From NCBI GenBank assembly GCA_029948255.1, contig JALIZF010001821.1:620001-684000 (forward strand): a stretch of 64,000 nucleotides of DNA. Direction: 5' to 3'. Below, one piece after another: positions 31,017 through 43,350 of this stretch (positions within the stretch are counted from its first letter, which is position 1; every line of letters begins with the position of its first letter). The position numbers were made by a program, and so were the translations under genes. Under the pieces are notes generated by a model. It ran no database searches, was not told the origin of the DNA, and worked only from the letters and a program-made list of their open reading frames with translations. Source of the stretch: Telmatactis stephensoni. Its lineage: Eukaryota > Cnidaria > Anthozoa > Actiniaria > Isophelliidae.

Positions 31017-34000
31017 AACCTTCTTGGAAAGACAGGGAAGATGTTTTGATTGAATATGGGGGTGTTTTGAACTAATCCTATCCACGAGTTCACACTAGAA
31101 ACTCGTGCAGAACCGGAAAAACTTCCTGGAAAGTCAGGGACGATGTTTTGATTGAATTTGGGGTTGTTTTGAACTAATCCTATCCATGAGTTCACACTAG
31201 AAACTCGTGCGGATTCGGAGAACCTTCCTGGAAAGTCAGGGAAGATATCTTGATTGAATTTAGGGGTGTTTTGAACTAATCCTATCCATGAGTTCACGCT
31301 AGAAACTCGTGCAGAACCGGAGAACCTTCCTGGAAAGTCAGGAAGATGTCTTGATTGAACTTGGGGGTGTTTTGAACTAATCCTATCCATGAGTTCACAC
31401 TAGAAAGTCGTGCAGAACCGGAGGAACTTCCTGGAAAGTCAGGGAAGATGTTTTGATTGCATATGGGGGTGTTTTGAACTAATCCTATCCATGAGTTCAC
31501 ACTAGAAACTCGTGTGGAACCGGAGGAACCTTCCTGGAAAGTCAGGGAAGATGTCTTGATTGAATTTGGGTGTGTTTTGAACTAATCCTATCCATGCGTT
31601 CACACTAGAAAGTCGTGCAGAACCGGAGAACCTTCTTGGAAAGACAGGGAAGATGTTTTGATTGAATTTGGGGGTGTTTTGAACTAATCCTATCCATGCG
31701 TTCACACTAGACACTCGTGCAGAACCGGAGGAACTTCCTGGAAAGTCAGGGAAGATGTTTTGATTGAATTTGGGGGTGTTTTGAACTAATTCTATCCATG
31801 AGTTCACACTAGAAACTCGTGCAGAACCGGAGGAACCTTCCTGGAAAGTCAGGAAGATGTCTTGATTGAATATGAGGGTGTTTTTAACTAATCCTATCCA
31901 TGAGTTCACACTAGAAACTCGTGCAGAAACGGAGGAACTTCCTGGAAAGTCAGGGAAGATGTTTTGATTGAATATGGGGGTGTTTTGAACTAATCCTATG
32001 CATGAGTTCCTAGCGTGAACTCATGGATAGGATTAGTTCAAAACACCCCCAAATTCAAGCAAATCATCGTCCCTGACTTTCCAGGAAGTTCCTCCGGTTG
32101 TGCACGAGTTTCTAGTGTGAACTCATGGATAGGACTAGTTCAAAACACCCCCAAATTTTGGGGTTGTTTTTAACTAATCCTATCCATGAGTTCACACTAG
32201 AAACTCGTGCAGAACCGGAGGAACTTCCTGGAAAGTCAGGGAAGATGTTTTGATTGAGTTTGGGGGTGTTTTGAACTACTCCTATCTATGAGTTCACGCT
32301 AGAAACTCTTGCAGAACCGGAGAACCTTCCTGGAAAGTCAGGGAAGATGTCTTGATTGAATTTGGGGGTGTTTTGAACTAATCCTATCCATGAGTTTACA
32401 CTAGCAACTCGTGCACAACCGGAGGATCCTTCCTGGAAAGTCAGGGAAGATGTTTTGATTGAATTTGGGGGTGTTTTGAACGAATCCTATCCATGATTTC
32501 ACACTAGAAAGTCGTGCAGAACCGGAGAACCTTCTTGGAAAGACAGGGAAGATGTTTTGATTGAATATGGGGGTGTTTTGAACTAATCCTATCCATGATT
32601 TCACACTAGAAAGTCGTGCAGAACCGGAGAACCTTCTTGGAAAGACAGGGAAGATGTTTTGATTGAATATGGGGGTGTTTTGAACTAATCCTATCCACGA
32701 GTTCACACTAGAAACTCGTGCAGAACCGGAAAAACTTCCTGGAAAGTCAGGGACGATGTTTTGATTGAATTTGGGGTTGTTTTTAACTAATCCTATCCAT
32801 GAGTTCACACTAGAAACTCGTGCGAAATCGGAGAACCTTCCTGGAAAGTCAGGGAAGATGTTTTGATTGAGTTTGGGGGTGTTTTGAACTAATCCTATCC
32901 ATGAGTTCACGCTAGAAACTCGTGCAGAACCGGAGAACCTTCCTGGAAAGTCAGGGAAGATGTCTTGATTGAATTTGGGGGTGTTTTGAACTAATCCTAT
33001 CCATGAGTTTACACTAGAAACTCGTGCACAACCGGAGGAACCTTCCTGGAAAGTCAGGGAAGATGTTTTGGTTGAATTTGGGGGTGTTTTGAACTAATCC
33101 TATCCATGATTTCACACTAGAAAGTCGTGCAGAACCGGAGAACCTTCTTGGAAAGACAGGGAAGATGTTTTGATTGAATATGGGGGTGTTTTGAACTAAT
33201 CCTATCCATGATTTCACACTAGAAAGTCGTGCAGAACCGGAGAACCTTCTTCGAAAGACAGGGAAGATGTTTTGATTGAATATGGGGGTGTTTTGAACTA
33301 ATCCTATCCACGAGTTCACACTAGAAACTCGTGCAGAACCGTAAAAACTTCCTGGAAAGTCAGGGACGATGTTTTGATTGAATTTGGGGTTGTTTTTAAC
33401 TAATCCTATCCATGAGTTCACACTAGAAACTCGTGCAGAACCGGAGGAACTTCCTGGAAAGTCAGGGAAGATGTTTTGATTGCATATGGGGGTGTTTTGA
33501 ACTAATCCTATCCATGAGTTCACACTAGAAACTCGTGTGGAACCGGAGGAACCTTCCTGGAAAGTCAGGGAAGATGTCTTGATTGAATTTGGGTATGTTT
33601 TGAACTAATCCTATCCATGCGTTCACACTAGAAAGTCGTGCAGAACCGGAGAACCTTCTTGGAAAGACAGGGAAGATGTTTTGATTGAATATGGGGGTGT
33701 TTTGAACTAATCCTATCCATGAGTTCACGCTAGAAACTCGTGCAGAACTGGAGAACCTTCCTGGAACGTCAGGGAAGATGTCTTGATTGAATATTACACA
33801 GGGATCCCGCAACTGCTGGGGCTGCCGCTTTGTATGTAATTTAGGGTTGTTTTTAACTAATCCTATCCATGAGTTCACACTAGAAACTTGTGCAGAACCG
33901 GAGGAACTTCCTGGAAAGTCAGGGACGATGATTTGATTGAATTTCGGGGTGTTTTGAACTAATCCTATCCATGCGTTCACACTAGAAACTCGTGCAGAAC

Positions 34001-35270
34001 CGGAAAAACTTCCTGGAAAGTCAGGGACGATGTTTTGATTGAATGTGGGGTTGTTTTTAACTAATCCTATCCATGAGTTCACACTAGAAACTCGTGCAGA
34101 ACCGGAGGAACTTCCTGGAAAGTCAGGGAAGATGTTTTGATTGAGTTTGGGGGTGTTTTGAACTAATCCTATCCATGAGTTCACGCTAGAAACTCGTGCA
34201 GAACCGGAGAACCTTCCTGGAAAGTCAGGGAAGATGTCTTGATTGAATTTGGGGGTGTTTTGAACTAATCCTATCCATGAGTTTACACTAGAAACTCGTG
34301 CACAACCGGAGGAACCTTCCTGGAAAGTCAGGGAAGATGTTTTGATTGAATTTGGGGGTGTTTTGAACTAATCCTATCCATGATTTCACACTAGAAAGTC
34401 GTGCAGAACCGGAGAACCTTCTTGGAAAGTCAGGGAAGATGTTTTGATTGAATATGGAGGTGTTTTGAACTAATCCTATCCATGATTTCACACTAGAAAG
34501 TCGTGCAGAACCGGAGAACCTTCTTGGAAAGACAGGGAAGATGTTTTGATTGAATATGGGGGTGTTTTGAACTAATCCTATCCACGAGTTCACACTAGAA
34601 ACTCGTGCAGAACCGTAAAAACTTCCTGGAAAGTCAGGGACGATGTTTTGATTGAATTTGGGGTTGTTTTTAACTAATCCTATCCATGAGTTCACGCTAG
34701 AAACTCGTGCAGAACCGGAGAACCTTCCTGGAAAGTCAGGGAAGATGTCTTGATTGAATTTGGGGGTGTTTTGAACTAATCCTATCCATGAGTTTACACT
34801 AGAAACTCGTGCACAACCGGAGGAACCTTCCTGGAAAGTCAGGGAAGATGTTTTGATTGAATTTGGGGGTGTTTTGAACTAATCCTATCCATGATTTCAC
34901 ACTAGAAAGTCGTGCAGAACCGGAGAACCTTCCTGGAAAGACAGGGAAGATGTTTTGATTGAATATGGGGGTGTTTTGAACTAATCCTATCCATGATTTC
35001 ACACTAGAAAGTCGTGCAGAACCGGAGAACCTTCTTGGAAAGACAGGGAAGATGTTTTGATTGAATATGGGGGTGTTTTGAACTAATCCTATCCACGAGT
35101 TCACACTAGAAACTCGTGCAGAACCGGGAAAACTTCCTGGAAAGTCAGGGACGATGTTTTGATTGAATTTGGGGTTGTTTTTAACTAATCCTATCCATGA
35201 GTTCACACTAGAAACTCGTGCGGAATCGGAGAACCTTCCTGGAAAGTCAGGGAAGATGTTTTGATTCCTA
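31017..35270 (-). repeat. 102-bp satellite, block B (minus)
   Basis: About 41 units of the same satellite as block A. A clear higher-order repeat of about 510-613 bp recurs (frames at 32401-32910, 33014-33523, 34288-34695 and 34799-35281). A short inverted insert sits at 32005-32160. One 150-bp class unit occurs near 33790. The block ends at 35270, where the unit runs into unique DNA. Confidence 0.95.
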
Positions 35271-36349
35271 GATAAACTCATCTAATAATCCCATTTATTA
35301 CTGTAGATGATATAATTTTCGTTAAAAAGCAAACTACAATCAGTTTTAACAAATATCTATTGATGTTCAGTCCAGCCACTGGCACCATTTTGAAATTGAT
35401 CGCTGAAGGGATCAAGGAGACTTGGAAACAAACAAACAAATCGTTTGAAGCACTGCTGCACATGACAACTTTATTATAGATTGTATGTTTAATTAGAGAG
35501 AAAGTGTTTTTCAAATTAAATCGAAATCTAGACATATCATATCAGATGAAAAGCCTTATTTAAAATCTTTTGTGATTTACTAGAAATTTAAGCTATCGGG
35601 CGACCTCGATCACTTCCAGTTGACATCCAACTGGCTTCCTGGCTTCCCAGCTTCGATGAATGCTAATCAAAACTGTTTCAGGTTTTAAAAGATTCATAGC
35701 ACCTCATTAAAGTGTCTATTAAGTGTTGATTTTTATTGGATAATTTTTTGGCAGCAGAAATAATCAAAAGCAAGTCAAAATGCTGCACTGTTCGATGAGT
35801 ATTATAGATAGTCAAACCCGGGAGTCAAAAACTGTATCAGTTCGAACTCTGACTTATGTTGTCTGATTTTTGTTGAGAAACTATTTAAGAGCAAAAATAG
35901 AAAGCGTAGTTAAGTTGATGAGTTTATTTAGGATTCCTTCTGCATAATATATAGGATTCTTGACCAGATTTGAGTTGATCAGGATGAGGTCAAAGCTACT
36001 CAAGCAATCAAGCACTGCGAGTCCTTCGGCAACCGCGTTGGTTCAAACTCTGAACTTGAGTCCTATTTTTCTTTGAGAAACTATTCCAAAACAAAAATAA
36101 TAACTTTAGAAATATAGATGAGTTTATCTAGGATGTAAAAAAGACAAAAACTAACTGAATATATATATAGATGCAATTGTTCACATCAGGCAAGTTTACT
36201 ACATGAGTCCGGGCGGAGCGACCATTTTCCAGGCAACTTGGTACCGGGCGACTTAACTTCCGGGCGAGTTGACCGTAAACCCTCAAGAATTATGGCTATC
36301 AAATCCCACCAAAAAAACAATTTTTCACTCCAACATTCAACTTCATTCT
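35271..36349. other. Unique stretch without recognised gene
   Basis: AT-rich DNA between block B and the SINE. Short words such as CGGGCGA recur around 35598, 36205 and 36250, but no gene or clear repeat was identified. Confidence 0.4.
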
Positions 36350-36722
36350 AAAGGTAAAGGTAAAGGTACTTTATTTCCAAATACATTGCAGCTGTGAGGC
36401 TGAATTGCATATTTAAAAAAAAAAAAAAGACTCTTTGTTTTTTAACGAGGATATAACAGGTAAAGCAAGGCTTTTTTCCAACCTGGTCCTCAAATCCTGA
36501 AATAAATACACACTGATAATCGGTAAACATAAAGTGTTTTAAGAATCCCAACTGGCAAGGAGGCGAACCAGTTGGCTATATTACAAGCATGGCCGAGAAA
36601 CTGAATTTGAACTAATCGAAATCGGAACAAATTCAGTCTCAGCTAGTGGCCAGAGCGGGTATCGAACCTGGGACCGCCAGATTACGAGACCAACGCTCTG
36701 ACCACTCGGCCATGCTGCCTCC
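36350..36722 (-). mobile_element. tRNA-derived SINE
   Basis: On the minus strand it begins GGGAGGCAGCATGGCCGAG with a box A (TGGCCGAGTGGT, 36701-36712) and a box B (GGTTCGATACC, about 36658-36670), the RNA polymerase III promoter of tRNA genes. An unrelated body follows, with a poly-T stretch and a tail of ACCTTT repeats at 36350. The tail and body show it is a retroposed SINE, not a tRNA gene. Confidence 0.85.
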
Positions 36723-36875
36723 CTTTTATTTACAAAATAAATAAAAAATCAAAATTAAAGCTAACTAATTCTCGTATAAATATATATATAATAAGATTTA
36801 AAAACATATATATAATAATAAAATTCCAAACGGATGGCTAAGATCATAATTAATTATTTGCGCAAATGAATTTGA

Positions 36876-37345
36876 CCCTGTTTTCTTTGATTACATGGCA
36901 TCTCGAGGCCTTCACATGTTTTGGTTATGCCCTTTGTTCTCTGTTACAATAGCAGGATTAAGAGGATTACTGTTCACTGCTTGACGACATTGGTCACTCA
37001 CTGACAATGTAAAAATAAATCGCAAAACAAGTTTGCTATATTGGAAGTTCTTATTTGTTATGAAATAAAGTTCTTTTCAACTGCATGAGGAATGCGCCTG
37101 TTCTATAGCAAACTTGTTTTGCTTGTTTATCAATGCGTGATGCAATGAGCATTAATCCTGTTAATCTAGTGGCCTTCCTTTCCCTTCCTCTTGCCCCATT
37201 TCTACTTAGGCTCCCAGCCAGGAATGCTGTTATGCAGGCTACTGTTAATCCTGCTATTGTAACAGAGAACAAAGAGCAGAACCAAAATGTGAGGGCTTCT
37301 CGTTTGACTCAAGATGACATGTAAATCAAAGAAAACGGAGTCGAA
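36876..37345. mobile_element. Complex fold-back element
   Basis: GTTCTCTGTTACAATAGCAG at about 36937 is mirrored near 37255, and the arms extend about 90 bp. A second short palindrome (AAAACAAGTTTGCTATA and inverse) lies in the middle. The minus-strand 73-codon frame at 37051-37272 is hydrophobic in part but unsupported as a gene. Confidence 0.6.
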
Positions 37346-37680
37346 TTTGTTTCTTCTCTTACGTTTGTCCTAGAATATCTAGCAAAATAAAATTTTGTAG
37401 CGAGGAATCGGAGAGGATTGAGTTTCAATGTGGAATTTTACAACGAAATTGTTGGAGTCAGATTTGAGCAATGCTAGAATGACTCTGGTTGCCCAAGTTG
37501 TGGATGCTTGAGCAGAAAAGCTATCTTTCTTTCTGAGCATCAATCTCCGCAAAGAATAAAGTAATTTTCTTGAAACGTTGCAGATAAGTACAGAGTATAA
37601 TAAACAACTAGTAGCGTGAAATCTACTGATCTACATGGTGACGATAATTCTTTACGATCCCTTTCCTGCAAATGCTTCAA

Positions 37681-38056
37681 ATCTTCCTGGAAAGTCAGGG
37701 AAGATGTCTTGATTGAATATTACACAGGGATCCCGCAACTGCTGGGGCTGCCACTTTGTATGTAATTTAGGGTTGTTTTGAACTAATTCTATCCATGAGT
37801 TCACACTAGAAACTCGTGCAGAACCGGAGAACCTTCCTGGTTCTGCACGAGTTTCTAGCGTGAACTCATGGATAGGATTAGTTCAAAACACCCCCAAATT
37901 CAATCAAAACATCTTCCCTGACTTTCCAGGAAGTTCCTCCGGTTCTGCACGAGTTTCTAGTGTGAACGCATGGAATGTGAACTCATGGATAGGATTAGTT
38001 CAAAACACTCCCAAATTCAATCAAGACATCTTCCCTGACTTTCCAGGAAGGTTCAA
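37681..38056. repeat. 102-bp satellite, small block C with orientation switch
   Basis: Minus-oriented units, including the 150-bp class, run to about 37838. There TTCCTGG abuts GTTCTGCACG and the units continue in plus orientation to 38056. This is a head-to-head junction. Confidence 0.9.
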
Positions 38057-38699
38057 CTTAAAAGTTGTGCTCTCTTATTCCGCGGTCGCATCATAGCTTT
38101 TTATGCCAATCACCGTATTGTAATGTGCTCCCGGCTAATGTGCTAATCGCTCTTCAATTAGTACTATATTCCGTAATATTCCGCAGAATCCCATAGCTAC
38201 ATTCTATCACGCGCGCTGATTGGCTGAAAACGAGTGAGATCACAGGCCCCACAGTATTAAAATATGACTCGAAAATATTGTGATTTGCAAGACTAATAAA
38301 GAACACTTACCCCTCGTTTATCTGGTGTCGTTGGTAGATCATTTTCTGGGATTTTGAAGTGTTTCTGGAGCCAGAAAGTTACCCAGTCGACTCGTCCGTT
38401 ACAATGTGCCCTCGCCTCATCCAACTGAATTAACAAGGTGTCCAGCTCTTTCAGCGAAGTCCAACTTCATATCAAACAGATATTAGAAGCTAGAATCGCA
38501 GCACAATTTCTGTGAAAAAATCCACAAAAACTACACGCTGGTAGAACTCATTATTTGAGTTCACTTTAAAGCAAGACCTAATATTTTTCAGGCGGTATGA
38601 ACGAGCGTATTTCCTTCATATAATTTTACTAGACCTTATTATGGAATTTTAAATTTGTTTTAATTATAGATTCTATTCCTATTCATTCGGCGTAGCTTT

Positions 38700-38900
38700 G
38701 TCATTCCCTAATTAGTGAGCGGCCGCCTTTTGCGCGCGCCGCTATTGTTCCTAGTCACCGACTGGGAACGCCCTCTCTATATAAACCCACCCACACCGCA
38801 CATTCGCGCTTTTGCTCCGACGAAGGGCTAACGCTCGAAACGTCAGCTGCAACTTGTTCCACACGGCGGACAGCATATACAATCAACTCTGTTGATTTTT
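38700..38900 (+). mobile_element. Penelope-like element terminal fragment (probable)
   Basis: A GC-rich region and a TATA box (CTATATAAAC, 38777-38786) precede the hammerhead-like motif at 38813-38848. TATA plus hammerhead at an element end is known for Penelope-like retroelements of cnidarians. No reverse transcriptase is present here. Confidence 0.45.
38813..38848 (+). ncRNA. Hammerhead ribozyme-like motif
   Basis: In order: GCT, CCGACGA, a four-pair stem GGGC / GCTC with loop TAAC, GAAA, C, GTC, then AGC, which can pair with the opening GCT as stem I. This is the minimal type I hammerhead of Penelope-like elements. The usual CTGANGA box reads CCGACGA here, so a core base is changed and activity is doubtful. 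Confidence 0.5.
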
Positions 38901-38924
38901 ACCTGTTATTCGTCACCGCCGACG

Positions 38925-39545
38925 TCGACCAATGGTCACGGCCTGCTTAAGGATAGCCATACTTACAGGGTTATCACATGGTATCCCATCATCCCCCATA
39001 GACCACCCCTCCCCTTCCAATTTCACCAGATGACACCAATCGACCATTCCTCGACCAATGGTCAATTTCTCAGAGGGGCCTGCTTGAGGATAGCCATACT
39101 TACAGTCTAATCACATGGTATCCCATCATCCCTCACAGACCACCCCTCCCCTTTCAATTTCACCAGTTGACACCAATCGACCATGTTTGACCAATGGTCA
39201 AACATAATTTATTCATATACTCACATTAGCTCACATTGTCTGCAGGGGGTCCACAAAATTAAAAACTCAAAAGAGTAAGGGGAGTGGTGGTCTATGGGGA
39301 ATGATGAAATCACAAATGGTATCATCTCGTGAAAATATAGGAGGAGGGGTGGTATATGGGGGATGATGAGATACCATGTGGTAACACTGTAAATATGGCT
39401 ACCCTGCAGGCAGGCCCCTCTGACAAATTGACCATTGGTCGACGAATGGTCGATTGGTGTCATCTGGTGAAATTGGAAGGAGAGGGGTGGTCTATGGGGG
39501 ATGATGGGATACCATGTGATTATACAGTAAGTATGGCTAGCCCAT
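38925..39545. repeat. 137-bp repeat in two orientations
   Basis: Two plus units at 38925-39210 (CATGGTATCCCATC at 38977 and 39114) are followed, after about 90 bases, by minus-oriented units to 39545. These are the same repeat as 19391-19615. The inverted pair runs directly into the 102-bp satellite at 39546. Confidence 0.85.
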
Positions 39546-39853
39546 GTCAAAGTCAGGGACGATGATTTGATTGAATTTGGGGGTGTTTTGAACTAATCCT
39601 ATCCATGCGTTCACACTAGAAACTCGTGCAGAACCGGAGGAACTTCCTGGAAAGTCAGGGAAGATGTTTTGATTGAATTTGGGGGTGTTTTGAACTAATC
39701 CTATCCATGAGTTCACGCTAGAAACTCGTCCAGAACCGGAGAACCTTCCTGGAAAGTCAGGGAAGATGTCTTGATTGAATTTGGGGGTGTTTTGAACTAA
39801 TCCTATATAGTTCACACTAGAAAGTCGTGCAGAACCGGAGAACCTTCTTGGAA
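39546..39853 (-). repeat. 102-bp satellite, small block D (minus)
   Basis: Three units in minus orientation between the 137-bp repeat and the left boundary of the 6.7-kb segment. The last unit is cut at CTTCTTGGAAAG. Confidence 0.9.
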
Positions 39854-40077
39854 AGAAGGAAATCCGCTCATAGGATTTTGTAGGACTTTTAGTATGTTGT
39901 TTAGCTCGTTCGTTCTGACAATTTTACGCAGAGAAACCTTCTGTTGCAATTAGTGGGAGGTATATCCGTAGATTGACTGGACTAGGAGTGTTCTAACGAT
40001 AATTAGCGATGTACAATCATTTTACCAAAAAGCTATTTAATACAGCGTTACGAAAGACACGAAATAAAATCGAAATT
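39854..40077 (+). repeat. 224-bp inverted repeat bounding a 6.7-kb segment, left
   Basis: It starts AGAAGGAAATCCGCTCATAG and its exact or near-exact reverse complement is 46369-46592. The pair bounds a segment that contains the right arm of the large inverted duplication. Confidence 0.9.
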
Positions 40078-40449
40078 GTCGTCCAATATTAATTTAGGTT
40101 ATATCAAGTGCAAGGTCTCTGTTGGAATTTGCTGTTTTTGCAAAACCTGTATCAATGGGCCTTAATTTTGCGAGAGAAAAAAGGAAAAGTACATTTTAAG
40201 GCAGGGGGGGGGGGGGGGGGTGGTGTTGACTCGAAACCACCAACCTTATTTTTACGAAAATCCCAAATTTTGAGTGTCAAAATGTCCAGAAATAACAATC
40301 GTATTGACACCTTTACAAATAGTACTAGACTTGTTGTAAGTTTGGTGAATATTTATTGAATATTTCACAGAAAGGTGTGCAATGTACAATACAACTACTG
40401 ATGCTGATTATATCTTATAGCAGACGGTTGTCCGTCGTGCTATCCGTCA
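40078..40449 (+). other. Spacer with G tract
   Basis: A G run of about 18 lies at 40204-40221 followed by TGGTGTTGAC. No gene is recognised. It is not matched elsewhere in the window. Confidence 0.4.
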
Positions 40450-41125
40450 ACAAAGAGATTCAAGACGAAATGAAAAACTCAAAATCCACTATCATTTGTC
40501 TACCCATATACAATATATAATTGGACCGGGCATGAAAGTGGATTTTCAGTTGAGTACCTCATGAGCTTTAAAGGCCCATGGTCAACCGGGAGCCTTTGCG
40601 CGCCGATGTCTTTTGTTCTAAATCTGATCTATTGTTTTCCAGCCACGCTGATTGGCTTTGCGGCCGCAAAGGCTTCCGGTTGACCACGGGCCTTTAAAAC
40701 TGGTAAAAGCTTTTTCATAACGTTTGATGAATAGAAATTTTAATTAAATGTATACAACTACATATACGTAGGTTTATCATATAAACTCCGATGAAATACC
40801 AGATTTTCTCGCGCGCGTAAACTTGATATCTTCACACGGGGAGAGGATCACGTGTGAAGATAACACATTCGCGCCACGTTTCGTCGTGCTTCTTCACATT
40901 TCTAGATGTTTTAAGACAGTTTGGCATTTCATCGAAGTTTATATAATAAACAGAACAGAACAGAGGAGCAATAAATTACAGGCGCACTTATGCAGATGGC
41001 ATGTCCATCCTACATATCGTCACTTTGTAGTAGCCGACGAATGTCATCGCTCAGGAAGTCGGCCGTTGCAATGTTGAATTTCCCTTGTTTGTATTCCAAT
41101 GCAAGAGCACAACTTGATTTTTCTA
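40450..41125. repeat. Reverse copy of 22867-23541
   Basis: Reverse-complement match over about 675 bp, including the TTTTAAAGGCCC fold-back and the GCAGATGGCATGTCCATCC motif at about 40991. The boundaries are sharp on both sides. Confidence 0.88.
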
Positions 41126-42142
41126 ATCAAGTTAGATTACATTAGCTCACTCCTCCGGCTTGGGTGAAAGCGAATATCGAGCCTCTGGTACTCAGGGTAT
41201 TATCTGTACTGCACTTTGCAATGTTGACTGGTTGTCTCTTAATAACTGTGAAGTCGTGAATTACCTTCTCAAACATTAGCCTCCTACGCGCCGCTCTTAG
41301 GGACCCTCTACTAGCGCGTAGGAGGCTATCTCAAAACAGAAAGGCAAACAAAATAAACGAGACCAAGAGTTCTATTTCCGGACATGCGCACTAAAACCGG
41401 AAGACCACGAATCGTGGTCTCTGAGTTGGATTAACCCCAGGTGGTGTGCGCACTACGATCGCAAGGCATTATGGGAGCAATTTTACCACCTTTTCACGAT
41501 CAAGCGATGGGGAAGGGGAGGGTGAGCGTGCGGACCCGTGGGATTCTGTTCTAAAAATAGCCTGATTTGCGATTGTGATGCCGCCACACCCCAATACCGA
41601 GATGAAGGCTCCTACTAATGGGCTGCTGTCGACGAAAGGTCGATTGGTGTCATCTGGTGAAATATGCGCATCTCGTGTCTCACTCCAATGCGCGCATCAC
41701 CGAAAGTGAACAATTTCTTCAACGAGAAAAACACGGCAGGAAGTGTGGGTTCAACATTTATTAGATTTGAAGAAAGGGCAGTTTTTTTGTCATGATTAGA
41801 ATACAACACACTTGAAGTCACAAGCTTGAAGTCACTCATATAAAAATCGTGTGTGTCCTGATATTGAATATCTCCTTGATAGCCAAAGTTAGCCTGGATT
41901 GAGGATTGAGGAGACAAACAAAAAAGGGAAAAGAAAAAATAAATAAAGAAAAAGAAAAAAGAAAAAAAAAAAGAAAAATGGAAAAAAGAAAGAAAGCTAG
42001 AGAGAAAAGAAAAACAACAAACAAACAAGAGGTAAAAAATAAAAGTAATAATAATAAAAAATCAAAAAAAATTAAGCAAGGTAGAAAATAGAAAAAAACA
42101 AAAACAAAAATAAGATGACTATAGCTTTAAACCTTCCTTTTT

Positions 42143-43350
42143 AACTCGTGGATTGCAAATCCACGAGTTATAGTGAGGGGTCAAAATATGCAAATGAGTC
42201 AGCTTACTACTTCGTGTATGACAACATGAAATGGCACTACTCAATCTATCTATTGTCTGACTTGAATGGTGCCATACATAAAGTAGTAACCTATGTCACT
42301 CACTCGCAAATGTGTTAACACTATTGCACTACGCATGCTCGATGGAATTGACCGCAGGCCGAAAGTAATGTGGGCTCTGGGTACGAGATTAAAGGAATAT
42401 GTTTTTTATTCCGGGACTCCCGAAGGACTCCCGAACTATTCACAGATCAACGATATTTGCTTTTCACGATTTATGTAGAAATCAGACTATAGACAAAATT
42501 TATACCTGTACTTAGTTAAGAACAGCATTGACTAGAAACACTCCCAGCAGACATGTTCAATACACACGAAAAATATATACTGACGTTGTTTAAAGAAGAA
42601 GCTTTTTTTAGCGACAAGCTAGTTTCAGGAGTAAAACCATCGAAGTACCGAAGCAAGTTTAAACATGACTTAATTACGCAATAGAATATCGCACTGCAGC
42701 CAGACTTTGTACATCGCTATCAAGCGACAAAAATCTCTTCAAGTCCAACATCAAAGTAATCCAAGCTTAGTAAGCTTTTAGTGTCCGTACTACTCTATTA
42801 TCACAAGAGTCAAAGTAGATAAGTTAAACAAACGAAAGCATTTTGAAAGCAGTCGTCCGGGTCGCCGAGGGCCTCGAGTCCGCAAGCCGAAAACAGCAAC
42901 AAAAAGGCGTATTGAGTTAGTTTATTGGCTTAGTGTTTTGTAAAGTAATTTCTTTTATCTTTATAGCGACATTTTGCTACAGAGAACAGAGAGAAGCATT
43001 TTTGCATTTGTTTTATAACTACACTCTGACAATAAATATACAAAATTCACCAGACGGAATCATACAACTTCTGGATGGTCCAGTGGATATGCCCTTGGCC
43101 TTACAAGCGTAAGGTCTGGGTTCAAATCCCGGCCCGGCGGGGAATTTTTTTTTTCACTTTTTTTTTGACAGATTTTTTTTCCTTTTATAGTTAATGACTC
43201 TTTCTTCGCTAAAGAAATTCTTGAATTATTGATTTGGATTTTCTCTTCAAATGAAAACTCGTTATTAATTTTACTAAAAAAAATTGTGTTTGGGCTTCCT
43301 GTGGTCATTTCGGTCAATCCACGAGTTACTTCGCCATTGGCGGTTTGATT
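42143..43350. mobile_element. 1.2-kb insertion with AACTCGTGGATT ends
   Basis: The left arm at 8110-8135 is uninterrupted at this point. The insert opens AACTCGTGGATT (42143) and has AATCCACGAGTT at 43316-43327, about 23 bases before the matching sequence resumes. The opening is itself a palindrome (42143-42169). It includes a MITE-like stretch at 42190-42310, related to 51246-51395, and a tRNA-like SINE head at 43069-43140. It has no transposase. Confidence 0.7.
43069..43140 (+). mobile_element. tRNA-like SINE head
   Basis: Box A TGGTCCAGTGG (43076-43086) and box B GGGTTCAAATCCC (43118-43130), with a T-arm that can pair. The 5' seven bases do not pair with the 3' end, and A/T-rich tail DNA follows. 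It is therefore tRNA-derived, not a functional tRNA gene. Confidence 0.6.

Noticed and set aside
24340..35281. Family of repeat proteins encoded by the 102-bp units
   Set aside because: Frames arise because the unit length is divisible by three. Differences are mainly non-synonymous, indels end the frames often, and both orientations occur.
36640..36722. tRNA gene on the minus strand
   Set aside because: It has boxes A and B but no proper acceptor pairing, and it is continuous with a SINE body and tail.
37051..37272. Hydrophobic 73-codon minus-strand frame as a membrane protein
   Set aside because: It lies within a fold-back element, has no splice partners and matches no family I recognise.
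41615..42115. Lys- or Phe-rich open frames
   Set aside because: Low-complexity A/T tract read as protein. The mirror copy at 8160-8446 shows the same.
43069..43140. tRNA gene on the plus strand
   Set aside because: The 5' seven bases do not pair with the 3' end and an insertion context surrounds it; treated as SINE-derived.
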